From NCBI GenBank assembly GCA_907163375.1, contig CAJQUW010006111.1, positions 51,001 through 115,000 on the forward strand: a stretch of DNA of 64,000 nt. Reading direction: 5' to 3'. The translations under genes and the position numbers were made by a program. This stretch comes from Prostheceraeus crozeri. Lineage: Eukaryota; Platyhelminthes; Polycladida; Euryleptidae. Positions 31,289 through 42,064 of the stretch are shown piece by piece (the stretch's first letter is position 1; every line of letters starts with the position of its first letter). Below the pieces are notes generated by a model, which was not told where the DNA came from, did no database searches, and worked only from the letters and a program-made list of their open reading frames with translations.

Positions 31289-32806
31289 ATGAATAAAAAC
31301 GAAAATTTGGAAGATTTATATTCACCGGTTATAATTAAAAATAATAAAGGTAATAAAAGTAATCTAAGTCGTCATAAATCTCTTAATGCAATAAACGAAA
31401 TAATAAATAATTATATGAATAACACTGAGTTTCAAGATACACTAACCCCTCAAGATCCGAATCTCAAAGATATTAATAATATTGTAGAAAATCCTATATA
31501 TAATACTAAATATAATAATAATATAGATAAAAATATATATAATAATATAGATAAAAAATATTTAGAGACACTACCCCCTAATTCATCTCTTAATAAAAAA
31601 ATACCACAATCAGATCTTACACGTCTTTGGAATTTTTTAAAATTTCATTGTATAAAAATATTGTTAGCATGTATTTTAATATTTTTTATTTATCATCTTG
31701 TTATATGTATTGGAAATCAATGGGGTTACTTTCTAACAGAGGAACAAAAGAGGATAAATTTTTATAAACAAGAAATAAAAACTTTTAAAGGATGGAAGAC
31801 TGAGGAGGATAAGATTAAGGATAAAACTAATAATAAAAATATTAAACAAGGTAAAATGTATCAAGAAAATTTACATTTCATTGTTTACGGTAAAACTGGA
31901 AGTGGTAAGACTACGTTTATTAAAAAATATATAAACCAACATTATAAGGACGAAACAAAAGTACATATTTTTTGTATGCATACTTCTGAATGGCCAACTT
32001 TTACTAACGTCTATAATGATAAACAATTAGATGAGTTACAAGATATGGAAAGTTTTGCTGGTACACCTGAAAATAAATCTTTATTAATTTTAGATGATGT
32101 TGCAAGTTTATGAAAACAAAAAAATATGTCAGAAATATTTACAAAAGGAAGACATCAAAATATTCAAATAGTTGTATTAGCTCATAAAGCTTGTGATGTA
32201 GATAATAAGATTAGAGAAAACATTCAAACATTTTTTACAACTACACAAAATAATGCAGCATTCTTTAATGATATTAATAAAAATTATAAAATGAATATGC
32301 CTTTATCATATTATACACAACATAAATATAGAATAATACGTGTTGACACCATAAGTGAACATATGCAAGTATATGATAAAGACTTGAATATATTAGTAGA
32401 TACCGAACATGAAATCTATAATAACTCTCAAGATTTTGATATTAGAATATATGCAAATACAAAACATTTATCAAATCAAGTTATAGAACAAATAATTATC
32501 TTTTTAGAGTCTGAAGCAAAAGTACCACTAAAAATTATTCCTGATACATTTTATTTTTATTTTGATCATTATTTAAATGCAAAATTTGGTATACCAATAC
32601 CTAACAGATTACAAGATAATGAAACATTAAACTATTTAAAAATTGCAATAAATGATGTTAGAAACGGTTTAAGAAAAGCAACACCATTAATATCTGATGT
32701 TAAATCTACATTTTCTGATGCCAAATCTACATTTGATGAAGCCAAAAAAACATATAATGATATAAAACCATTAATAAATGGTGTAAGTGAAATACTTAAT
32801 AATTAA
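31289..32806 (+). pseudogene. ATPase 1: packaging-type ATPase with membrane segment
   Basis: FIVYGKTGSGKTTFIKKYI is a Walker A and LLILDDVASL a Walker B. Downstream, FTKGRHQNIQIVVLAHKA matches the sensor region of A32/FtsK-HerA-type packaging ATPases. The N-terminal ~115 residues are Asn-rich and polar. HCIKILLACILIFFIYHLVICI is then a clear membrane segment about 65 residues before the Walker A, which is not usual for Polinton ATPases. The C-terminus has repeated amphipathic SDVKSTFSDAKSTF units. It would move DNA at a membrane or vertex. The gene is broken. A second, shorter ATPase lies at 39.9 kb. Confidence 0.7.
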
Positions 32807-32884
32807 ACAAATTATTCATATTTTTTAAATTATTAATATTTTTTTTATTTAATTATTAATATTTTTTTAAATTATCCAAATATT

Positions 32885-33190
32885 TTAAATATATGGAGGA
32901 ATGTTCAATTTCTGTAATGTTTTTAAATCATATACTGTTAAGTTATCTTTATTGATTAACCACCATAAATTATTAAAAGCCAAGAATACTCTAAAACTTC
33001 TTAAACAGAGTGGAAAATCATTTGTTTTAGCATATTTTGGTATACCATGTTTTATTTTATAGTCTTTCACAAATTGCATATATTTATGATGATAATAGAA
33101 TTTAACTTCCTGTTTAGGTGTAAGTGGATTTGTAGGATGTCTATAATTTTTTAAAACTGGTACATGTTCTATTTTATACTCTTCAAACAT
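32885..33190 (-). CDS. Hypothetical 101-residue protein
   Basis: ATG at 33,190. Aromatic- and Lys-rich, with no Cys pair, signal peptide or membrane segment (MFEEYKIEHVPVLKNYRHP ... FRVFLAFNNLWWLINKDNL). I do not recognise it. It is the only minus-strand gene within the plus-strand replication block, facing ATPase 1 tail to tail. The upstream CTTCAAACATTTT is repeated 65 bp away near 33,251. The frame is intact, which supports a real gene. Confidence 0.45.
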   Translation of the reverse strand: MFEEYKIEHVPVLKNYRHPTNPLTPKQEVKFYYHHKYMQFVKDYKIKHGIPKYAKTNDFPLCLRSFRVFLAFNNLWWLINKDNLTVYDLKTLQKLNIPPYI

Positions 33191-33318
33191 TTTTTATTTT
33201 TTATAATTAAATATAACTTTTTTTATAAATAAATATAATTTTATTTATAATCTTCAAACATTTTGTTTTGTAATTAAATATAATTTTTTTTTAAAATTTT
33301 CTCTAAAAAAATAAAAAA

Positions 33319-36300
33319 ATGGAAAAATTTTATTGCAACTTATGTAAAAAAAAGTTGCAAACAAAAAGAAGTTATCAATCTCATCTACAAAGTAAAATGC
33401 ATTTACAAAATGTAGAACGAGTTGATGAAGGAAATATATTAAAATTAAATAGTTATAAAAACTATATAGAAACATTACCTACTGATATAAAAGTTAAAAA
33501 AATATTTTATGATTATTCACATTCGGAATATAAAAAAGTTTTTAATAGTGAAGATGAACATGTACCAGATGGAAGATATTTATTTAGCGATACTGATGAA
33601 TTTAACGAAATAGATGAATTTGATGAAGCTGAACGAACCGATGAAGCCGTAACAGATATAAAATATTTATTTGATGAATCGGTTGAATATAATGAAACCG
33701 ATAAAACTTTTTCTGATATTCTAACCAACTTTTATAATATATTTAAGAAATCTTTCAAATGTTATATGAATGTAGAAGTACTTTATACAAAAAATGGACC
33801 TGATGGAATTCCTGAAGAAATAATACAAGGACATTTTACAAATTCACAAGAAATTCATAATGTAAATGATATACAACCCATATTTGAATCGATGATACTT
33901 AAATTAGAAAATTGTATAATTGAAGCCCAGTTACGTGAATCTGGTTGGAGATTTGTTAAAATACTATCTAAGAAAATAGTAATTGATAAATATAAAAATA
34001 ATACTGGTGGTAGTTATGTTCCTTTACCTTTCAGTTCACCACAATTAATCAACATAAAAAATGAAGATGATTATTGTTTTCTGTGGAGTATTATAGCACA
34101 TTTACATCCTGCAGAATATCATAAAGAAAGACTAAGTCATTATAATAAAGAAGAATACATAAATGAATTTGATCTTTCTGATGGCTTAGATGAATTTCCA
34201 TATGATTATAATAGGTTACTAAAGTTTCATAAAAAGAATAAAAATTTAATAGAAGTAAATGTTTTTGAATTAAATGTGAATTATGTTTCTATTGGTAAAA
34301 TTATTCCACTTTACTCAGATTCAAAAAAATTTTATTTGAATAATAAAAATTTATGTCAATCAGAAATAGTATATAATGATAGAGGAAATTACATGCATCA
34401 TAATATTTTTTACCAAGGAAATATAATATGTACTGAAAAATTTGAACTTGTTAAAACACTATCACCAATAATGATTAATCATAATAATTATAAAGGACGT
34501 ACTGATGATTATAATTACAAATATTCATCTTTATCTTCAGAATATCAACAAAAATTAGAAAATTTAAATAAAAGTTTACAAAAATGTAAAATAGATTATC
34601 AACAACAAACAAAAATGTTACTACAAGAATATCACCATAAATATCAAAATAAGATAGAAACGATTCAAAAATTAAATGAAGAAAATAATAAAGAATTAAA
34701 TAATGAAGAATTAAATAATGAAGAAAATAAAGAATCGGCTAAAGCCAGAGGAGCTTCGCTCCGATTAAATGAATGTTTAAAAAATGTCTACAACAATATA
34801 AAGAACAATATGATAAAGAATATATTTATCAGCTACAAATATTAAATCAAAATTATCATCAAAATACATTTAATATTACAAAAGAAATTAATGAAACACA
34901 TGAAATATATAAGGATAAATTTGAAAAACTAGAACAGTCAAAACAACCAGCACAAGCGAATATATTATATTATCAGGGACATTTTATATTGTGTAAAGAT
35001 GTTTCTATATTCACAAAAACTTCAGATAATAAAAATTTTCCTTGTCTTCAATGTATGACAAGTTTTAGAACTTTAGAAGAAATGAATAGACATTTGGAGA
35101 ATTGTCAACAAAAGTAAGCAGTCAGAAACACATTTCCAAAAGAAGATTATTTAGAATATAATAAATGGTATTTTAAAAATAAAGTACCCTTTACTATTTA
35201 TTGTGATTTTGAAGCTTATAATGTTAATATGACACAAAATCAAACGGAAAGTTCCAAGGCTTCATCCGATTCTGAAAATTATAATTCTGAAAATTATAAT
35301 TCTGAAAATGGTACGCAAGCCCTAGAACCTTCGGTTTTTAATTCTGAAAAAAATGCACCTGGAAAAAGTTCAACTGAACAAAGTAAAGAAAAATATTTAT
35401 TTGAACAAAAACCATTATGTTGGGGAATGTACATTCATTCAAATTATCCTGAATTATTTAAATCAGAATATTTACAATACTATGGTGAGGACAGTTCAGA
35501 AATGTTTACAAAGAAAGTAGAAGAATTACAAGGACTTTTTTCACAATTGCTTGAAACAAATAAACCAATGATACCATTAACGGATGAAGAAAGAAAAGAA
35601 TTTTATGACGAAATAAATTGTTATTACTGTGGAAAATGTTTTATAAATAAATATAAAACTGGCAGAGGTAGATATATTAATAAAGTAAAAGATCATGATC
35701 ATCTAAATGGATTATATAGAGGTGCAGCACATAATTCTTGTAATCTTAATGCTAACAAATTTAAATATAACTTTGTTCCTCTATATTTCTACAATGGTTC
35801 TAAATATGATTTCCATCTAGTAATGAAAGATTTATTTTCATCTGAAAAATTACATCAACAAAAAATAAATCTACTATGTAAACAAGAAGAAGAATATTTT
35901 TCAATGCAATTAGGTTGTATTAGAATTTTAGATGCATTTAGATTTTTTACTCCTTATTCATTAGATGTTATGGAAAAAACTTTGAAATCTGAACAATGTA
36001 AAATATTAAATAAATATAATTTAAAACCTTTAAAAGGAATATTTCCGTATGAGTACATAACTGGAGATAAAACCTGTGGTTCACAGTCGAAGACTGATTT
36101 TAATTCTGTGAATAAAATTATGGAAGAAAAACAACTTCCTCCAATAAATAAATTTAAATCAACATTAAAACAATCACAATTATCTGAAGAAGATTATGCA
36201 GAAGCTGAAAAAAATTGGAGAGAGTTAAATTGTAAAACAATGTATGATTATACAATGAAATATCTACAGATAGATGTATTAATACTAGCTGATCTTTTTG

Positions 36301-37870
36301 AAAACTTTCGTGATATGTGTTTAGAATATTACGGAATAGATCCATGTTATTGTTATTCTACACCAGGTTTAACATGGTTAGCAGGATTAAAACATACAAA
36401 TGTTAAACTTAAACATTATAAAGAAAATACATATGATAAATTATTATTTTTTGAATCTGGAATTAGAGGTGGAGTTTCATCAGTTTTAGGTAATAGATAT
36501 GTTAAATGTTATAATAAGAAAGTAAATCCACATACATATGGAATAATGAAACCTTTATCTCCAGAAGAAAAAGAAAAAATATTAGAAATTTTTCGAACGA
36601 AACGAGAAGGAGTAGAACGTGAAAAAGCAATTGATGAATTCATGAGAGAAAACTATTTGTTATATTATGATTTTAATAGCTTATATTCTTCTTGCATGAT
36701 ACAAGAATTACCAACAGGTGAGATGACATGGTGTAATAATCTTGATTATCAAAAAACATATGATGGAAATCGTAATTCTGGTTATATATATGAAGTTGAT
36801 TTAGTATACCCTGATTATATAAAAGATGCAACAAAATATTATCCTTCCTGCCCAGAAAACAAAATTCCCATTATAAAAGATTTTTCAGATTATCAAAAAT
36901 CTTTAATTCCTAAGAAATACAGACCAACAAAAAAACTTATGTTAACACAAAGCAATAAAGGAAAGTATGTTGTTGAAGGAAGAATGCTAGATTGGTATTT
37001 AGATCATGGAATGATTCTCACCAAAATACATCGAAAACTATTTTATCAAAAATCTAGGTGGTTAAAAGATTATATAGAGTTCAATATTGAAAAACGTAAA
37101 ATAGCTAAAAGAAATAAAGATGATTTTGGAAACGTGTTCTTCAAATTAATGAATAATGCATTTTATGGTAAGACTTTAGAAAATGTGCGTAATAGACAAA
37201 ATATTGAAATAGTTTATGATAGAGATAGATTTCAAAATTTAACAAGGAAACCTACATATAAAAGAACTACTAGATTTAGTGATGAACTATGTGCTGTACA
37301 TTTACGTCGAATCAGCGTGAAACATGATAAGTTTAATTTCATTGGTTTCACTATATTAGAATTAGCTAAACTATTTATGTATAGATTTATATATGATTAT
37401 TTAGCACCTGCTTATGACAAAAACTATAAATTACACTTTACAGATACCGATTCTGTTTTCTTAGAATTAACAATACCGTATAATTCTTCACTTGATGAAG
37501 AAATTAATAAAATAAAAGATATCATTCATCCTTCTGATTTATGTAAAGTAAAAGATGAATTAGAAGGAAATGAAGATTTCATAACAGAAGCTATATTTCT
37601 AAAATCTAAATGTTATTGTTATGATACAACTAATAATATTAAAACACATAAAACATTAAAAGGTATTTCAAAGGCATCAGTGGCTAATCAAATAACATTT
37701 CAAGATTATAAAATGCATTATTTAATAATGAAATAAAAATAGCATGTAATTATAGACTTAATTCAAAAAAACATAAAATGTATTTAAAAGAAGAACATAA
37801 ATTAGCATTAGATCCATTTGATGATAAAAGAAAAATTTTACCTGATGGAATAACTACTTTACCTTTTTAA
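33319..37870 (+). pseudogene. DNA polymerase B (protein-primed type) with zinc fingers
   Basis: Domains in order: a U1-type C2H2 finger (FYCNLCKKKLQ ... SHLQSKMH); a Polinton-specific N-terminal region (INIKNEDDYCFLWSIIAHLHP, then VNVFELN); a second finger (CLQCMTSFRTLEEMNRHL); exonuclease I DFEAY near 35,205; an HNH-like Cys/His block (KDHDHLNGLYRGAAHNSCN); exonuclease II SKYDFHLV; exonuclease III YLQIDVLILAD; motif A DFNSLYSS near 36,670; motif B NNAFYGK near 37,150; motif C FTDTDSVF near 37,440. Family-B enzymes of this kind replicate linear genomes from a terminal protein. The gene is broken but every catalytic motif is visible. Confidence 0.88.
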
Positions 37871-37965
37871 TTTTCTAATTTCTATTTTCTAAATATAACA
37901 ATATAACAATATAACAATATAAAATATTATAAAATAAAATAATAATATAAAATTATCATATAAAA

Positions 37966-38781
37966 ATGGATAAAGTTAGAGCTGATAATTTTAAAAGAAT
38001 AAAACAATTAGACGAATTAATAAAACAAAGAAATATTATGAAAGAAAATCATCTTCAACATAGAATGACAAAAGCTGGTATTCAATCTGATATGTTCGAT
38101 AAATTAAAATTAACTGAAGAAGTAAAAACTGATTATGAAAAAACTGTCGAACCATTTAAAACTCTTGAAAAGGAACTTAATGAAAAACGTGTTGATATAG
38201 CGGATCCTGTACTTAAAACACTATTAGATGACTATGGTTTATTAGAGGCAAACATAGATAAAAAATTACCAAAATCTATGTTATTCGAACATTCTACTTT
38301 CTTTTTAGATAAAAAATTATTTGCAAGATTTTATCTTGGTGGTAAAGAAATATTTCCACAACCTTTACGAGGATTAATTTTTACGCCAGATAAAAAACCT
38401 ATTAGTTTAGATAGAAATTTTGTTGATCTTTTAAGAGGAGCAGATTTAAAAAATTATGCTGTAGAAGATCTCATAAAATATAAAGCTATATTAGATAGAG
38501 TCGGTGTAGTAAAAACTCTTAGACGTTATTAACAATTAGAAAATTTATTATCAACGGGAGTTAAAGTAGGATAAGGTTTATCTGAAAAACAGAAAACTGA
38601 AAGAACTGTATTTTTACCAGATGATCCACAAGAATTACTAAATAGATTAAATATTTTAATATCTGCAATAAAAGAAGGACATAATTCTAGTTTCAATGAA
38701 ATTCATGCTATATTGAAAAGACTGTTAGAAAAGAAGATTCTAAATGAAGAGGATTATAAAAGTATAACCGGACATCTCTGA
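37966..38781 (+). pseudogene. Hypothetical Polinton protein with shared MDKVRADNFKR start
   Basis: The N-terminal 29 residues repeat those of the 57-residue gene at 28.9 kb. The body has KELNEKRVDIADPVLKTLLD, FLDKKLFARFYLGGKEIF, RNFVDLLRGADLK and, near the end, LLNRLNILISAIKEGHNSSF followed by an ILKRLLEKKILNEEDYK helix pair. The last part resembles conserved C-terminal segments of unnamed proteins in cnidarian Polintons, as far as I recall. No catalytic motif is seen. It lies between PolB and the penton gene. The gene is broken. Function unknown. Confidence 0.55.
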
Positions 38782-38840
38782 TGTCCTCCAGGGCTTCGCC
38801 CGAACCGGTCATCTCTGATGTCTTTAAGGGCTTCGCCCGT
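38768..38840. repeat. Two tandem copies of the double-hairpin module
   Basis: Each copy has (GA)CATC-TCT-GATG(TC) followed by GGGC-TTC-GCCC (38,791-38,801 and 38,828-38,838). The same module, inverted, lies in the minor virion gene at 26.25 kb. They follow the end of the upstream gene and precede the penton gene. Confidence 0.88.
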
Positions 38841-38982
38841 AGCTGAAATATGTTGTTGTTTTTAATTTTTTATAAAAAAAATATTTCATAAAAAAAATAT
38901 TTATTTAATTTTTTTAGTTTAAAAATGTGTTCAGCAGATTTAGACAAAAATTAATAATCATTTATAAAATCTAACAGAGATT

Positions 38983-39714
38983 TTGGGTTCATCAAAATTT
39001 AGTACGACGTTAAAAATTATAACAACTACTTCATCACACACTTGTAATTTAGAACCCATTCTACATTTAGAACAAAATAAAAATTATCAAATTGCATTGA
39101 CTAGTTTCTCTACATTTAACACTATTCAAAACGTTATCAAAGATGTGAATGATCAATTTAGATATTCTACTGATAAAGGCAAAACATGGAAAATACAAAC
39201 TTTTCTTCCTGCTTCTTACGAAGTTGAATCAATATCAAATGAAATTAAGAGAAATTTAGGTATACCATTTAAAGATATGAAACAATTACATTTTGCAGTT
39301 GAACCGGCAGTTAATAAATTTTCTCTTACTTTAGACGAAAATCATCAAGTTGATTTTAATCATGATAGATCATTGTCAAAGCTATTAGGATTTAATAAAC
39401 AAACCTATAGTCAAGGTTATCATTTAGGTGAGAAGATTCCAAAAATAACTGAAATAAATTCAATTGTTGTACATTGTGACATTATTGAAGGAGGATATAT
39501 AAATGGTAAATTATCAAATTTAATATTCAGTATTCCAGCTTTTACTGTACCCATTGGTTATAGATTAAATGTAATTCCACAAACATTAATATATTTCCCT
39601 ATTACAAGAAAAACTATTAACAACATTAACATTAGAATCACTGATGAAAAAGGACAAGAAATAAATTTTGGAGGTGAAGAGATTATGATAGATCTTTTGG
39701 TTCGGGAGGTATAA
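38983..39714 (+). pseudogene. Penton-type minor capsid protein (single jelly-roll)
   Basis: KNYQIALTSFSTFNTIQNV, FNHDRSLSKLLGFN, IVVHCDIIEGGYINGKLSN, FTVPIGYRLNVIPQTLIYFP and GQEINFGGEEIMIDLL in this order are the conserved blocks of the Polinton minor capsid (penton) protein, which fills the five-fold vertices. About 240 residues remain, near the family size. The 5' end of the gene is not secure. It precedes ATPase 2, a normal neighbour in morphogenesis modules. Confidence 0.82.
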
Positions 39715-39791
39715 ACTCCCACGCGAAGCTAGAGAAGTTTAATTTTTTTTTTATCATTTTCATTATTAATCTTATTAACCTTATTAATCTA

Positions 39792-39874
39792 ATTAGTGTT
39801 TTTAGAAACAAAAAAATAAAAATAAACTTAAATTAAAATTTTATTTTTATTTTTTTGTTTCTAAAAACACTAAT
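39792..39874. promoter_or_regulatory. Perfect 35-bp inverted repeat ahead of ATPase 2
   Basis: Arms 39,792-39,826 and 39,840-39,874 (starting ATTAGTGTTTTTAGAAACAA) are exact reverse complements around a 13-nt loop, ending 6 bp before the ATPase 2 ATG. In RNA it would form a long stem in the leader. Confidence 0.85.
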
Positions 39875-39880
39875 TCAATA

Positions 39881-40668
39881 ATGGATGAATTTATTACTTT
39901 AAAAATGAATGAAATGTCTTTAAATAAAAAAAAAGTTAAATTTAATCATCATCCAAATTTATCTAATAAAGTTTTAGCAGTTATTTGCGGAAGATCAGGA
40001 TGTGGAAAAACATATCTATTATTTAAATTTTAACGTCTCCAAATTTTTTGGATTATAACAATCTTATAATTTATACAACAACAGCAGAACAACCCGTCTA
40101 TCAATTTTTAAAATATGGATTTGAAAATAATCTTACAAAAACAGCAATTGCTTCTCTATTCGAAGAATACGAAAAATCTGAAGATGAAGAAGAAATAAAT
40201 TTGTGGTGTGAAGAAGCAGCAAAAAATAAACAATTAGTTGAATCCAATAAAAATAAGCATTTAAAAATACAATTAATAGATGATAGTGGTAATATGCAAG
40301 ATCCTAGTAAACTAGATAAAACAATGAAACATTGTGTAATTTTTGATGATTGTGTTAATGATAGAAATCAGTCAGTTCAGAGAAATTATTTCACAAGAGG
40401 TAGACATAATAACTGTAGTGTATTTTATTTAACACAAAGTATGTATTCATTAGACGGAAGTGTTATTAGAAAGAATGCAAATGTATTTATACTATTTGAA
40501 ATAAATGCAAGAAACTTAAGTGATTTGTTAAGAGATTTATGTATAAGAGATAAAGATGAATTTAAACAATCGTGTAATAATGCTTGGTCAAAAGATTATG
40601 GATTTATCACAATTAATATTGATAAAAAAATTCATGAAAGAGTTATCGAACAATTGTTTACCGAGTAA
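39881..40668 (+). pseudogene. ATPase 2: A32-like genome packaging ATPase
   Basis: ATG at 39,881. VLAVICGRSGCGKTYLL is the Walker A, and HCVIFDDCVNDRNQ the Walker B. YFTRGRHNNCSVFYLTQSM carries the sensor region, and the tail NVFILFEINARNLSDLLRDL fits the standard Polinton packaging ATPase (about 260 residues). It lacks the N-terminal membrane segment of ATPase 1. It pumps the genome into procapsids in related elements. It lies just after the penton gene. The gene is broken. Confidence 0.82.
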
Positions 40669-40702
40669 TAAAAATATACAAATATAATGTTTTAATATTT
40701 TA

Positions 40703-40741
40703 TTTTTTTATTATTATCAGCTTTAATTTTATCTATTTTTT
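40703..40741 (-). pseudogene. Decayed third trace of the MDKIRADN peptide
   Basis: A short minus-strand stretch reads DKIKADNNKKI, clearly like the N-terminus of the genes at 28.93 and 37.97 kb. No longer gene accompanies it. Confidence 0.5.
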
Positions 40742-40874
40742 TAAAATATAATATTTGAATTTTGTGGTAACATTGGAATACAGCAAAAACATTTTACTGA
40801 ACAAATTATTTTTTTATTGCTTTGTTGTTTGTAATCTTTTCGTTTAAAGTTTTCTCGTTTAAAGTTTTCTCGTA

Positions 40875-41648
40875 TTAAGTTTTGTTTAATAAAGTTTTGT
40901 CTAATAAAGTTTTTAGCTCTTCTAAAAAAATTTTATCATTTTCTTCATTAGAAATTTTATCATCACTAAAAGTTTTACCATCACTAAAAGTTTTACCATC
41001 ACTAGAAATTTTGCCATCCTTTTTATTTTTATCATCAACTTTTTCTGTCTGTGATTGAAATGATATTTGATTTACTTCATTAGCTATTTGATCAAATTTT
41101 TCAATCTCATCTAACGTAATAACATTATCATCACATACTCTTTGAAAGTAGTAATGTAGTTTATCATAGACTTCTTTAATATGTAAATGCTTAGTTTTTA
41201 ATGATTTTCGTTTCTTAGTTATTAAAGATTTTTCTAACATTGTAGCAAGTGAAGTTGCAAAAACACCCGTACCTGTTAAAGCTGTAGCAACTACTGGAAT
41301 TACTAAAACACCTGAAGATATAACAATTGTTAAAGCACCTAAACTTATTGTTAAGAATATGCCAATTCCTTGTGTTACATTCTTAACTTTAGACCATCTC
41401 TTTCTTAACTTTTTATAATGCTCTAATCTTAATAATAATTGAGATTCTTTATCTTTCATATACCTAACTCTATCTTTGTGTTTTTCAATATTTAATTCAC
41501 TTATTTTTAATTGAGATAACGAAGGATATATTCTTGCGGTTTCTTCCATTTCTGAAGTTCCTTCCACTTTTGTTTCATCCATTTCTGAAGTTCCTTCCAC
41601 TTTTGTTTCATCCATTTCTGAAGTTCCTTCCACTTTTGTTTCTTCCAT
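40875..41648 (-). CDS. Membrane-active protein whose start lies in the right TIR
   Basis: Two Met starts are possible, 41,672 and 41,648. The second sits in AAAAATGG and is also present in the left TIR. The N-terminus has three 11-residue repeats ETKVEGTSEM(D/E). HYKKLRKRWSKVKNVTQGIG, a basic region, leads into GIFLTISLGALTIVISSGVL and VIPVVATALTGTGVFATSL, two long hydrophobic stretches. The rest is charged (ITKKRKSLKTKHLHIKEVYD, then DDNVITLDEIEKFDQIANEV). Proteins with this hydrophobic core followed by a short EF-like helical domain recur in animal Polintons, where they are unnamed. Membrane disruption or pore formation is inference. The frame is intact. Confidence 0.65.
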   Translation of the reverse strand: MEETKVEGTSEMDETKVEGTSEMDETKVEGTSEMEETARIYPSLSQLKISELNIEKHKDRVRYMKDKESQLLLRLEHYKKLRKRWSKVKNVTQGIGIFLTISLGALTIVISSGVLVIPVVATALTGTGVFATSLATMLEKSLITKKRKSLKTKHLHIKEVYDKLHYYFQRVCDDNVITLDEIEKFDQIANEVNQISFQSQTEKVDDKNKKDGKISSDGKTFSDGKTFSDDKISNEENDKIFLEELKTLLDKTLLNKT

Positions 41649-42064
41649 TTTTAAAGAAATATTGTTAGTCACATGATATATTTTAAAAACCTGAAAGATG
41701 GATAAAATTCATGAATTTGAAATTCTCAACTTTTATGATTTTCGGTGTCCTTGAACGGTCATGATTTAAGCAATGAAAATTGTAATTCTCAAATTTGAGA
41801 TTTTGAAAAATTTGAAAATTGGGTACTTTTAAAAACGACATAAATTCATGAATTTAGTCCCTTTTTCAGGTTTTTAAGACCTAAATTCATGAATTTATGT
41901 CGTTTTTTAAAAGTACCATTTTTGAAAAAAATGGTACTTTTTGAATGAACCAAATTCATGAATTTAGGTCTTAAAAACCTGAAAAAGGGACTAAATTCAT
42001 GAATTTATGTCGTTTTTAAAAGTACTAATTTTTTTGATTTTATGGTGTCCTGGTCCGGTCTTCT
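41508..42064. repeat. Right terminal inverted repeat of the Polinton
   Basis: About 557 bp, the complement of 22,699-23,223 but with three rather than two of the 33-bp coding repeat units. It contains the mirror of the 74-bp-arm palindrome at about 41,823-42,025. Confidence 0.92.

Larger units (their letters stand above)
22699..42064. mobile_element. Polinton/Maverick (adintovirus-like), young fossil
   Basis: About 19.4 kb, strongly AT-rich, bounded by inverted repeats that begin AGAAGACCGGACC. The 5'-AG start is usual for Polintons. It encodes an adenain-type protease, integrase, major and penton-type capsid proteins, ATPases and DNA polymerase B, plus minor virion-like proteins. The plus- and minus-strand genes form blocks: protease (+), then integrase to fibre-like gene (-), then zinc finger to ATPase 2 (+), and last a TIR-embedded gene (-). 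About ten breaks are spread over several genes, so it is not whole. The TIRs differ at only a few sites and the empty site survives in copy A, so the insertion is recent relative to the other fossils. Confidence 0.92.

Noticed and set aside
22699-42064. An endogenous giant virus or poxvirus fragment
   Set aside because: The TIRs, retroviral-type integrase, protein-primed-type PolB and element size all fit a Polinton. The A32-like ATPase alone is not evidence for a poxvirus.
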